14,017 nucleotides of DNA from HGM11788 sp964654945 (lineage in GTDB: Bacteria > Bacillota > Clostridia > Lachnospirales > CAG-274), in the NCBI GenBank assembly GCA_964654945.1, contig CAZZLN010000050.1, positions 1 through 14,017 of the forward strand. The letters run 5' to 3'. The notes beneath the pieces are model-generated. The model saw nothing but the letters and a program-made list of their open reading frames with translations. It did no database searches and had not been told where the DNA came from. How positions within the stretch are numbered: the stretch's first letter is position 1; every line of letters starts with the position of its first letter. The position numbers and the translations under genes are program-made. Shown here in pieces: positions 1-6,984 of the stretch.

Positions 1-21
1 CGAAAGATTTATCGGACGACC
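1..21. repeat. Left copy of 21-bp terminal direct repeat
   Basis: These 21 bases, beginning CGAAAG and ending GACGACC, are identical to the last 21 bases of the window (13997-14017). At the right copy, the preceding base completes a small CCGA/TCGG hairpin. The repeat lies at the start of a block that is richer in GC than the genes around it. Exact identity at both edges fits either a circularly closed molecule or a dispersed repeat at which a linear assembly broke. The second is favoured because chromosomal serine genes are present. Confidence 0.9.
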
Positions 22-168
22 TTCAGGTCGGCTTTTGCGAAGCAAAAGTTCTGAAGATTAAGCCTACGGCAGGATTGCAGGCGTGTGCAGAGGAATATGT
101 CAGCAAAGCTGACACACACGCCGCACAATAATGCCAAGGCATTATTGAAAAAAATCTAAAATGATTTT
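17..168 (+). other. Chain of small hairpins upstream of the capsid gene
   Basis: Five inverted repeats follow one another. They are CGACC/GGTCG (17-21/26-30, loop TTCA), CTTTTGC/GCAAAAG (32-38/42-48, loop GAA), GGCGTGTG/CACACGCC (80-87/115-122) enclosing TGTCAGC/GCTGACA (98-104/108-114, loop AAA), AATAATGCC/GGCATTATT (127-135/138-146), and AAAATC/GATTTT (151-156/163-168). Bases 37-43 read GCGAAGC, a heptamer known to form an exceptionally stable single-stranded DNA mini-hairpin. GC is about 49% over 1-130, against about one third in the genes. No sigma-A promoter is visible, and the capsid ribosome binding site (AGGAGG, 169-174) follows directly. This could be a structured RNA leader, a remnant of a mobile element that works through single-stranded DNA, or a dispersed palindromic repeat. 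The structure is seen; its function is unknown. Confidence 0.6.
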
Positions 169-182
169 AGGAGGAATTTTAA

Positions 183-1232
183 ATGGCAAAATTTGATAGT
201 AAAACTTTTAACCCACAGGCATTTGGTGCTTATGTGGAAAGAATACCACAGTTAAAGAAAAGTGAGCTTATTAAGAGCAAGGCTTTAAGAGGTAATTCTG
301 AAATTAAGAGAGCATTCAGCTCTCAGACAGGCTCTGCTTATGCAATATTACCTATGTATGGTTTATTAGACGGTGAGCCTTTAAATTATGATGGTGTAAC
401 TGATATTACTGCTGATATTACAGATACTTTTGAAAGAGGTGTTGTAGTTGTTGGCAGAGCTAAGGCTTGGACTGAAACTGACTTTGCTGAAGATATTTCT
501 TCAGGCGGAGGTTTTATGGACAGTGTTGCTGAACAGGTTGCTGAATATTTTGATGGTGTGGACCAGGATATTTTACTTGCTATATTAGAAGGTATTTATA
601 ATATGACAGGTACTGAAAATGAGAAATTTGTAGATGAGCACACCTATGATATTACAGCTGTAGACGATGGTATGGTTGAGCCTGCTACTTTAAATAAGGC
701 TATTCAGAAAGCAGGAGGTGACAATAAAAATTGTTTCACTATTGCTATTATGCACTCTGAGGTTGCCACTAATCTTGAAAATCTCAATCTTTTATCTTAT
801 TTAAAGCAGACTGACAATATGGGTATTCAGAGAGATTTAACCCTTGCCACATGGAATGGCAGAGCCGTTATTATTGATGACAGTATGCCTGTTTCAGAGG
901 ACAGTGACGGAAAGAGTGTTTATACTACATATATTTTAGGAAAAGGTGCTTTTGACTATGAGGACATTGGTGCTAAGGTGCCTTTTGAAATGGACAGAAA
1001 TCCATCTAAAAACGGCGGTATGGATACTCTTTATGCAAGAGAAAGAAAGTGCTTTGCTCCTTTTGGTATAAGCTATTTAAAAAATAATCAGGCAAGTCTT
1101 TCTCCAACCAATGCCGAGCTTAAAGACGGAAGCAACTGGGAGCTTGTAAACAACGGCTCTGCAACTAATAAAAAATATATTAATCATAAGGCTATTCCTA
1201 TTGCAAGAATTATATCTAAGGGCAGATTATAA
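183..1232 (+). CDS. HK97-fold phage major capsid protein (XkdG/YqbE-like)
   Basis: This 349-aa protein resembles the phage coat proteins of PBSX-type clostridial prophages, which form the icosahedral head shell. The N-terminal part (MAKFDSKTFNPQAFGAYVER) carries no obvious cleavable scaffold domain. The middle has the acidic, glycine-rich sequence expected of the HK97 A and P domains, including the stretch EDISSGGGFMDSVAEQVAEY around residue 105. The start is fixed by an AGGAGG ribosome binding site nine bases upstream. Its stop overlaps the next start by one base (TAATG), so the two genes are translationally coupled. The portal and protease genes that normally precede it are not between it and the window edge. 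The family assignment is by recognition of sequence style and gene order; the order of the downstream genes supports it strongly. Confidence 0.85.
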   Translation: MAKFDSKTFNPQAFGAYVERIPQLKKSELIKSKALRGNSEIKRAFSSQTGSAYAILPMYGLLDGEPLNYDGVTDITADITDTFERGVVVVGRAKAWTETDFAEDISSGGGFMDSVAEQVAEYFDGVDQDILLAILEGIYNMTGTENEKFVDEHTYDITAVDDGMVEPATLNKAIQKAGGDNKNCFTIAIMHSEVATNLENLNLLSYLKQTDNMGIQRDLTLATWNGRAVIIDDSMPVSEDSDGKSVYTTYILGKGAFDYEDIGAKVPFEMDRNPSKNGGMDTLYARERKCFAPFGISYLKNNQASLSPTNAELKDGSNWELVNNGSATNKKYINHKAIPIARIISKGRL

Positions 1233-1615
1233 TGAGCTTTATAAATGCTGAGAGTGTTGCAGAAAGACTTGAATGCTTTGGAGTAAGTACTGATGAAAAG
1301 GATTTAACCTCTATTGAGCTTATTATAAATGGTACTGAGGAATATATTATGAATTATTGTAATATTTCTTCAATACCTATTGAGCTTTATAATGCTGCTG
1401 TTGATATGTGCTGCGGTACTTTTTTAAGGACTAAACAGAGTATCGGTGAGCTTGAAGTCATTAACAGTAATGGTGATGTTTCTTCTGTTAAAGAGGGCGA
1501 TGTTACTTTATGCTTTAAAGACGGAACAGGCAGCGGAAAGGCTTTTGATGAAATTGTTGACAGTCTTATTGACAAAAGGAATGAGCTTGAGTGTTTCAGA
1601 AAATTAAAATGGTGA
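1232..1615 (+). CDS. Head-tail connector protein, YqbG/gp6-like
   Basis: This 127-aa protein has the size and layout of phage head-tail connectors of the YqbG (DUF3199) or gp6-like group. The N-terminal half is helical, with an NxxEEYIMNYCNI segment and an LYNAAVDMCCGTFLRTKQ helix, and a short beta-rich stretch follows around residues 75-100. Such proteins form the ring joining the portal to the tail. It starts on the ATG that overlaps the capsid stop codon. Its C-terminal end overlaps the start of the next gene (ATGGTGA). Its position directly after the capsid gene is the main support; the exact connector class is inferred. Confidence 0.7.
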   Translation: MSFINAESVAERLECFGVSTDEKDLTSIELIINGTEEYIMNYCNISSIPIELYNAAVDMCCGTFLRTKQSIGELEVINSNGDVSSVKEGDVTLCFKDGTGSGKAFDEIVDSLIDKRNELECFRKLKW

Positions 1616-1971
1616 AATACAAAAATATTGTTGAAAGCTTTTTTGATAAAAATTGCAGTATTTATGAATGTAAAGAGGTTAAAAATGGATATGTTTCAAA
1701 ATATGAATTTGAAAAGGTAATAAGTGATGTGCCTTGCAGAAGAAGCTATGATGCCGTAAGCGGTCTTAATCATAATAAAACAGGCGAGAAGGATATTGAC
1801 AAGCTGAATGTAAAGCAGCTTGTCAGATTAATTATGCCTGCTCATATTAAGATTAAACCGGGAAGCCGTATAGAGCTAAATAACGGTGAATGTTATGAAT
1901 ACAGCGGAATAAGTCTTGAGTATGACACTCATATTGAGGTTTATGCTAAAAATGTGCAAAGGTGGGCTTAA
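1609..1971 (+). CDS. Head-closure/head-tail adaptor protein, YqbH/XkdH-like
   Basis: This 120-aa protein lies where PBSX and skin encode XkdH/YqbH, which closes the head above the tail. Visible features are an N-terminal helix (NIVESFFDKNCSIYECKE), a CRRSYD segment, and a beta-rich C-terminus with PGSRIELNNGECYEYSGI and the ending VYAKNVQRWA. These fit the small beta-barrel of head-closure proteins. The ATG at 1609 overlaps the preceding stop as ATGGTGA and gives the usual size. An in-frame GTG at 1591 would add six residues but lies inside the previous gene. No HK97 gp10-like gene (XkdI) follows, unlike in PBSX. Confidence 0.6.
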   Translation: MVKYKNIVESFFDKNCSIYECKEVKNGYVSKYEFEKVISDVPCRRSYDAVSGLNHNKTGEKDIDKLNVKQLVRLIMPAHIKIKPGSRIELNNGECYEYSGISLEYDTHIEVYAKNVQRWA

Positions 1972-1972
1972 T

Positions 1973-2386
1973 ATGATTAATAATGTTGTTAATGCAGTAT
2001 GTAATGTTATTGGAGAAAATTTTGATAATGTAAAAATTTATGATGAAATTGTGGAGCAGGGCTTTGAAACGCCCTGCTTCTGTGTTAATGCAAAAAGCGT
2101 TGAAGACAGTCTTTTCAGAGGCGAAAGATATTATTTTAAAGGCAGTATTGAGATAAGATATTATTGTGCTGATGATATTAAAACAAATGGCTCTAAGATT
2201 ATGGAAATGCTTTGGGATTATCTTCGGCTTGTTAATGCTGATGATATTGGAATTATTAGAGGCAGCAATATGAAAAATGAGATTTGTGATGATTATTTTT
2301 TGTTTTGTGTTGACTATGAGTTTTTTTATGTAAAAAAACAGGAAACTGAATTAATGGGTGAAATCAGGCTTAATATGGAGATTTGA
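1973..2386 (+). CDS. Phage tail completion/terminator-like protein, DUF6838 (XkdJ position)
   Basis: This 137-aa protein matches my recollection of the DUF6838 family of clostridial phages. An N-terminal amphipathic helix leads into VKIYDEIVEQGFETPCFCV, then RGERYYFKGSIEIRYY, then a helix with MEMLWDYLRLV, and a final strand pair ending LNMEI. Proteins of this type, placed just before the sheath gene, are thought to cap the tail tube and join it to the head. The start is the ATG at 1973, one base after the preceding stop, with GGTGGG about six bases upstream. A longer in-frame reading from 1916 lies wholly inside the previous gene and is unlikely. The role is inferred from family and position. 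Confidence 0.65.
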   Translation: MINNVVNAVCNVIGENFDNVKIYDEIVEQGFETPCFCVNAKSVEDSLFRGERYYFKGSIEIRYYCADDIKTNGSKIMEMLWDYLRLVNADDIGIIRGSNMKNEICDDYFLFCVDYEFFYVKKQETELMGEIRLNMEI

Positions 2387-2399
2387 AAGGAGAATTGTT

Positions 2400-2573
2400 A
2401 TGGAAGATAAATTCAGAAAAGAACAGCTTGTTAAATCTGAAAAATACAGTAATGTAAAAGATGTGCTTTCAGCTTTGCTCTTAAAAGAAAGAGAGTACAG
2501 TATTGATGAGGTGGACAGCATTATAAAGGAATTTAATGAAAGAATTATAACTAATAAGGAGAGTGAGAGCTAA
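2400..2573 (+). CDS. Small charged phage tail-module protein, unknown function
   Basis: This 57-aa, highly charged and mostly helical protein (MEDKFRKEQLVKSEKYSNVK...) has a strong AAAGGAGAA ribosome binding site. It ends in a TAATG overlap with the sheath gene. The segment KEREYSIDEVDSIIKEFNER resembles the C-terminal part of short proteins often encoded next to tail genes in clostridial prophages. No membrane segment or catalytic motif is visible. It might be a sheath chaperone or a spacer protein, but that is only a guess from position. Tight coupling at both ends argues that it is a real gene. Confidence 0.6.
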   Translation: MEDKFRKEQLVKSEKYSNVKDVLSALLLKEREYSIDEVDSIIKEFNERIITNKESES

Positions 2574-3871
2574 TGAGTTTAGGCGGCGGAAGCTATGATA
2601 TTGAAAATAAAGTTATACCGGGTGCTTATATTAATTTTGTGACTACAAAAAGAGGTAATGTTACCCTTAGTGAAAGAGGCGTAGGTGTTTTGGGTATTGA
2701 GCTTGACTGGGGCAGCGGTATTGTTGTTGTTGAAAAAGAGAGTATAAGAGAAGACTGCAAAAAGCTTTTCGGCTATGATTATGACCATAAGAAAATGATT
2801 AGTATTAGAGAGTTTTTTAAACACGCCAACAAGCTTATTGCTTATAATATTAATAAAGATGGAAAGGCTGCTGCATTTACTTATGGCACAGCTGCTAAAA
2901 ATGGTGAAAGAGGAAATGATCTGACAGTTGTTATTTCTAAAAATGTTGATAATTCAACTGAATATGATATTGATGTGTATTTTGACAGTGAGCTTGTAAA
3001 CTCACAGACCGTAAGCTCTGCAAGTGATTATGTTGATAATGACTATATTAAATGGAGCAGCACAGCTGAAATTGAAGTCGGTACATATAAGTTAAGCGGC
3101 GGAGACAGCGGTTATATTACAGGGACAAGCATTACTGAATTTTGCAGCGCAATTGAGGGCTACAGCTTTAATGCAGTTGCTGTGCTTATTGATGATGAAG
3201 ATATTGACGAGGTTATGATTGAATTTACCAAGAGAATGAGAGAGGAAAAAGGCGTTAAATTTCAATGTGTTACATTTAATGTTTCAGGTGATTATGAGGG
3301 TATTGTTACTCCTTATAACCGAGGTGCCAGAAACGGATATGAGGGATATAATATTCTTGCCTGGATATGCGGGGCACTTGCAGGGTGTGCTGTAAATGAG
3401 TCACTGACTAATATGAAATATGACGGAGAGCTTAACATTATTATTGATAATTCAGAAAGTTGCATTAAACGTGCTCTTAAATATGGTTATTTTATGTTCC
3501 ACAGTGTTGATGATGAAATAAGAGTTTTAAAGGATATTAATACCTTGAGAACTCTTACTGCTGATAAGGGTGCAGTTATGCAGAATAATCAGACTGTAAG
3601 GGTATGCGACCAGATTGCTACTGATGTTGCTGCTCTTTTCTGTCAGTATTATATTGGAAAGGTGCCTAATGACAAAGCGGGAAGAAATTCTCTTTGGAGC
3701 GAGCTTGTTAAATATCATGAGGATTTAATGGCTATGAGAGCTATTGAGGATTTTGATGAAAGTGATATTCAGGTATCTGAGGGCAATGACAAGACAAGTG
3801 TTGTTATTAGTGAAGCTATTATTCCGGTAAATGTTATGGACAAGCTTTATATGAAGGTTTATATAGAATAG
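2573..3871 (+). CDS. Contractile tail sheath protein (XkdK/YqbK-like)
   Basis: This 432-aa protein is a tail sheath subunit of the XkdK type. The N-terminus has the conserved opening with GAYINFVTTKRGNVTLSERG. The centre has an inserted beta-rich domain (about residues 95-185), and the C-terminal half has the conserved sheath core with VTPYNRGARNGYEGYNILAWICGALAG (in part), INTLRTLT and the ending EAIIPVNVMDKLYMKVYIE. The subunits form the outer cylinder that contracts and drives the tube through the target envelope. It is near the usual length for this family and appears intact. Its presence makes this a contractile (myovirus or tailocin) module rather than a siphovirus one. Confidence 0.9.
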   Translation: MSLGGGSYDIENKVIPGAYINFVTTKRGNVTLSERGVGVLGIELDWGSGIVVVEKESIREDCKKLFGYDYDHKKMISIREFFKHANKLIAYNINKDGKAAAFTYGTAAKNGERGNDLTVVISKNVDNSTEYDIDVYFDSELVNSQTVSSASDYVDNDYIKWSSTAEIEVGTYKLSGGDSGYITGTSITEFCSAIEGYSFNAVAVLIDDEDIDEVMIEFTKRMREEKGVKFQCVTFNVSGDYEGIVTPYNRGARNGYEGYNILAWICGALAGCAVNESLTNMKYDGELNIIIDNSESCIKRALKYGYFMFHSVDDEIRVLKDINTLRTLTADKGAVMQNNQTVRVCDQIATDVAALFCQYYIGKVPNDKAGRNSLWSELVKYHEDLMAMRAIEDFDESDIQVSEGNDKTSVVISEAIIPVNVMDKLYMKVYIE

Positions 3872-3884
3872 GAGGTATGTTTTT

Positions 3885-4355
3885 ATGAGTAATACAACTA
3901 TGAAAGCTAAGGACAGTTTAAATGCCAAGCTTGCCGAATGTTATGTGACTATTAATGGAAACAGATATAATTTTATGCAGGCTATTAATCTTAAAGCATG
4001 GATTGAGAAAAACAAGGTGCTTGTGCCTATTCTTGGCAAAACCGGAATGGGCAATAAGGCTAATGGCTGGAGCGGAAAGGGCACTGCAAAATTTCATTAT
4101 AACACAGGCATCTTCAGAAAAATTTTAAAAGAATATAAAAATACAGGTGAAGATGTTTATTTTGATATGCAGATTATTAACAATGACCCTGCTTCTTCGG
4201 CAGGTACTCAGTCTGTTATACTTGTTGACTGTAATATTGACGGAGGTGTTCTTGCTAAATTTGATGCAGAGGGCACTTATCTTGATGAAGAAATGGAGTT
4301 TACATTTGAGGATTTTAGATTTGTGGAGGAATTTGACATTATAGACGGTATGTAA
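3885..4355 (+). CDS. Tail tube protein (XkdM-like)
   Basis: This 156-aa protein is the inner tail tube subunit of the XkdM (DUF2001) family, identified by its AKLAECYVTINGNRYNFMQA opening, the GWSGKGTAKFHYN motif and the acidic ending LDEEMEFTFEDFRFVEEFDI. It stacks in rings inside the sheath and forms the channel delivered on contraction. It starts 13 bases after the sheath stop, with a GGAGG site. An internal frame at 4147-4344 on the same strand is a shadow of this gene. The gene is normal in size. Confidence 0.9.
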   Translation: MSNTTMKAKDSLNAKLAECYVTINGNRYNFMQAINLKAWIEKNKVLVPILGKTGMGNKANGWSGKGTAKFHYNTGIFRKILKEYKNTGEDVYFDMQIINNDPASSAGTQSVILVDCNIDGGVLAKFDAEGTYLDEEMEFTFEDFRFVEEFDIIDGM

Positions 4356-4374
4356 TTTTGCGGAGGTATTTTAT

Positions 4375-5172
4375 ATGAATGAAAATTATGGTTTAGTTTA
4401 TCCTGCTGAAAAGGATTATTATGATGTAAATGTTACTAACAGCAATTTCAGCAAATTGGCTGATGGTATTGATGTAATTAAAAACGGAGGTCTTAAAAAA
4501 GAGGTTGTGATTGCCGCCTATAATACATTAAATCCTTATAAAAGTGTAAGTGATTATGTATGCACCGAAACTAATGCTTCTGAAATTTTTGAAAAGGCAG
4601 TTAATGATTGTTGTGAGGGAGGAGTAATTCTCTTTCTTGACGGTGATTATTATTTTAGCTCAACAGTGACTGTTGATAAATCTGTAACTATATGGGGCTA
4701 TGGCACTAATACCAGATTTATTCAGGCTGACCAGTTTACAGGCTATGCTTTAATCAAGCTTAATAAGGATAATACTGTTATAAAGGAAATTTGTATGGAG
4801 GATTCTGAAAGAGCAACAGGAGGTATTCACTTTCTTTCAATTTCTGCCGTATCTGTTTCTGTTGGAGATTGCAGCTTTATTATTAACAATGATGATGATA
4901 ACGGTATTGTTCCTGTTTATATTGAAAGCTATAAATGCAGAATACTTATGGTAGGCTGTTACATAAGAAAGCATGATGATGATAAGTATGTTATTAATGC
5001 ACCTCAAGCTGTGCTGTATGGCATTGTAATGGGTAATTATTGCGAGTGTATTGATACTGATGAAGAACTTAGTGTTAAAATAAATGTTATTAATACTGCT
5101 TCTGCAAAAAGAATTAAATATGGTGCTCAGAATACCCAGTTATATGTGAAAGGCAGTGTTTACAATGGATAA
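4375..5172 (+). CDS. Beta-helix tail spike/fibre-like protein
   Basis: This 265-aa protein begins with an adaptor-like segment (YGLVYPAEKDYYDVNVTNSN) of the style seen at the N-termini of phage tail fibres that dock on baseplates. From about residue 60 it has the pattern of a right-handed parallel beta-helix: an FEKAVNDCCEGGVILFLDGDYYFSSTV turn typical of pectate-lyase-like spikes (quoted in part), VTIWGYGTNTRF, then repeated short strands such as IKEICMEDS and RILMVGCYIR. No signal peptide or membrane helix is seen, and no catalytic residues can be assigned. Such proteins bind or degrade surface glycans. It is short for a spike, so it might be truncated or a small receptor-binding version. 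Its location between tube and chaperone genes is unusual. Confidence 0.6.
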   Translation: MNENYGLVYPAEKDYYDVNVTNSNFSKLADGIDVIKNGGLKKEVVIAAYNTLNPYKSVSDYVCTETNASEIFEKAVNDCCEGGVILFLDGDYYFSSTVTVDKSVTIWGYGTNTRFIQADQFTGYALIKLNKDNTVIKEICMEDSERATGGIHFLSISAVSVSVGDCSFIINNDDDNGIVPVYIESYKCRILMVGCYIRKHDDDKYVINAPQAVLYGIVMGNYCECIDTDEELSVKINVINTASAKRIKYGAQNTQLYVKGSVYNG

Positions 5173-5572
5173 TTTAAGTTTATTTCTCTGTGAAAACAAG
5201 ATTAAAAGAAATAATGAATTTTTACAGGTCAGTGAAAGCTTTAAGGATGAAATGGGAAATGCCGTAAAGTGGGAAATAAGACCTATAACTACTGATGAAG
5301 ATGAAGAAATAAGAGCTGAAGCTATGGACTATTCCGGCGATAAGCCAAGACTTGATATAAACAGATATATTGAAACTCTTACTGCCAGAGCTGTTGTTTA
5401 TCCTAATCTTTTTGATGCAAAGCTTCAGGACAGCTATAATGTTAAAACTCCTGAAAAGCTTTTAAAGGCTATGGTTGATAAGCCGGGGGAATATGGCAGA
5501 CTTGTTGAGTTTGTGCAGAAATTAAATGGTTTTACTTCGTTGAGAGAGGATATTCAAAAAGCAAAAAATTAA
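5165..5572 (+). CDS. Tail assembly chaperone, short form (XkdN/YqbN-like)
   Basis: The zero-frame product is 135 aa, from the ATG at 5165 that overlaps the end of the spike gene by eight bases. It has the typical XkdN features: an N-terminal beta region (SFKDEMGNAVKWEIRPITTDED), the acidic EEIRAEA helix, and YIETLTARAVVYPNLFDAKLQ, then VKTPEKLLKAMVDKPGEYGRL. In related phages this corresponds to the G protein, which binds the tape measure protein and recruits tube subunits during tail assembly. It stops one codon after an A-rich slippery site. A GTG three codons upstream is possible but less likely. Confidence 0.85.
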   Translation: MDNLSLFLCENKIKRNNEFLQVSESFKDEMGNAVKWEIRPITTDEDEEIRAEAMDYSGDKPRLDINRYIETLTARAVVYPNLFDAKLQDSYNVKTPEKLLKAMVDKPGEYGRLVEFVQKLNGFTSLREDIQKAKN

Positions 5573-5712
5573 TAAGAGAGGGTGACTTTGCCTTTAATCT
5601 GGCTTATTATTGCCTTTTTAAATTTGGCTGGCTGCCCTCTCAAATTTGCGGATTGAGTAAAAAAGAAATAGCTGTTATTACTGCTGCTATTGAAATTTAC
5701 AATGAGAGGTGA
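5165..5712 (+). CDS. Tail assembly chaperone, -1 frameshift extended form (GT-like)
   Basis: Slipping back one base at A AAA AAT (5563-5569) avoids the TAA at 5570 and continues for 47 codons to the TGA at 5710. This gives a product of about 182 aa. The added part reads LIREGDFAFNLAYYCLFKFG, then WLPSQICGLSKKEIAVITAA and IEIYNER. It has the tyrosine/tryptophan-rich, helix-forming style of T-domain extensions of tail chaperones. The extension has no start codon or ribosome binding site of its own. It fills the stretch that otherwise looks noncoding and ends three bases before the terminase start. In lambda-like and many contractile phages the long form is made at low ratio and is needed for tail length control. 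The frameshift is inferred, but the arrangement is classical. Confidence 0.8.
5563..5569 (+). promoter_or_regulatory. Programmed -1 ribosomal frameshift slippery heptamer
   Basis: The heptamer A AAA AAT is positioned in the X XXY YYZ register of the chaperone reading frame (GC A AAA AAT TAA). The zero-frame stop follows immediately. A long open -1 frame continues to 5712. Confidence 0.75.
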
Positions 5713-5715
5713 TTT

Positions 5716-6972
5716 ATGAGAAAGAAAAATATTGAAAAGCTTTCTCTTAAAAATGCTGTTGGGGGAAGCTATGATGATTTTTGGTATTTTAAAGGAAGAT
5801 ACAGAGTGTGCAAGGGTTCAAGAGCAAGCAAAAAAAGCAAAACTACGGCTCTTAACCTTATTGTCAGAATCGTTAAATATCCTCTTGCCAATCTGCTGGT
5901 TGTAAGAAAGGTTTATGCAACTTTAAAAGACAGCTGCTATACAGAGCTTTGCTGGGCAATAAAAAGACTTGGACTTGAAAAATGGTTTGAATGCAAAGTT
6001 TCTCCTCTCGAAATAACCTATAAGCCTACAGGGCAGAAAATTTATTTCAGAGGTCTTGATGACCCTCTTAAAATAACATCTATAACTGTTAAATGCGGCT
6101 GTCTTTGCTGGCTATGGATTGAGGAAGCATATGAAATTGACAATGAAAAAGATTTTGATATGCTTAATGAGTCCATAAGAGGCAGTGTTCCTCAAGGACT
6201 TTTTAAGCAGGTTACAATTACGCTTAATCCATGGAATGAAAGACATTGGATAAAAAAGAGATTTTTTGATGCTGAAAAAGATAATAATATTATGGCTAAA
6301 AGCACTAATTATCTGTGCAATGAATGGCTTGATGATGCTGATAAAAAGGTCTTTGAAGATATGAAGAAAAACAATCCCAGAAGATACCAGGTTGCAGGTC
6401 TTGGAAACTGGGGCATTACAGAGGGTCTTGTATATGAAAACTGGGAAGAAAGAGATTTTGATATTAAAACTGTTATTAAAAACAATCCTGATATTAAATC
6501 CGTTTTTGGTCTTGATTTTGGTTATACAAATGATGAAACTGCTCTTTTTTGCGGTCTTGCTGATGATTGCAGAAAGGAGCTTTATGTTTTTGATGAGCTT
6601 TATAAAAAAGGATTGAGTAATGAAGATATTTACAGAGAAATTGTGAAAATGGGGTATCAGAAGGAACGTATCAGAGCTGACTGCTCTGAACCTAAAAGTA
6701 TTGACAGATTAAGAACTCTTGGTCTTATTAATGTGAGAGCTGCAAGAAAAGGTCCTGACAGTATAAACAACGGCATAGATTTTTTGAGGGATTATAAAAT
6801 TTATATTTTGCCTAAATGTCAGGGCTTTTTAAAGGAAATAAGCAATTATGCTTGGGATAAGGACAATATTGGAAACAGAATAAACAGACCTTGTGACTGC
6901 TTTAATCATCTTATGGATGCTATGAGATATGCTATGGAGGAGCTTATTACCGGAAGTCTGTTTGGCTTTTAG
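5716..6972 (+). CDS. Phage terminase large subunit, PBSX/XtmB family
   Basis: This 418-aa protein is the ATPase-nuclease motor that packages DNA into phage heads. The ATPase half has a Walker A-like GSRASKKSKTT (residues 34-44), a Walker B WLWIEEA (132-138, catalytic Glu likely 137) and a coupling motif TLNPWNE (169-175). The nuclease half has the three expected acidic residues: Asp267 in GLDFGYTNDE, Asp322 in RADCSEPKSID, and Asp401 in FNHLMDAMRYA. All key residues are present, so it appears functional. It begins three bases after the chaperone extension, with GAGAGGTGA upstream. Terminases normally sit at the start of the head operon with the small subunit and portal. Here it occupies the place of the tape measure gene, and neither partner gene is nearby. 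Confidence 0.92.
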   Translation: MRKKNIEKLSLKNAVGGSYDDFWYFKGRYRVCKGSRASKKSKTTALNLIVRIVKYPLANLLVVRKVYATLKDSCYTELCWAIKRLGLEKWFECKVSPLEITYKPTGQKIYFRGLDDPLKITSITVKCGCLCWLWIEEAYEIDNEKDFDMLNESIRGSVPQGLFKQVTITLNPWNERHWIKKRFFDAEKDNNIMAKSTNYLCNEWLDDADKKVFEDMKKNNPRRYQVAGLGNWGITEGLVYENWEERDFDIKTVIKNNPDIKSVFGLDFGYTNDETALFCGLADDCRKELYVFDELYKKGLSNEDIYREIVKMGYQKERIRADCSEPKSIDRLRTLGLINVRAARKGPDSINNGIDFLRDYKIYILPKCQGFLKEISNYAWDKDNIGNRINRPCDCFNHLMDAMRYAMEELITGSLFGF

Positions 6973-6984
6973 AGGAGGTGCTAT

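Noticed and set aside
3..131. Open frame of 42 codons at the left edge (ending ADTHAAQ) as the C-terminus of a protein
   Set aside because: No start codon or recognisable domain is visible, and the stretch is made of tight palindromes better explained by nucleic-acid structure. It could still be the end of a gene cut by the window edge.
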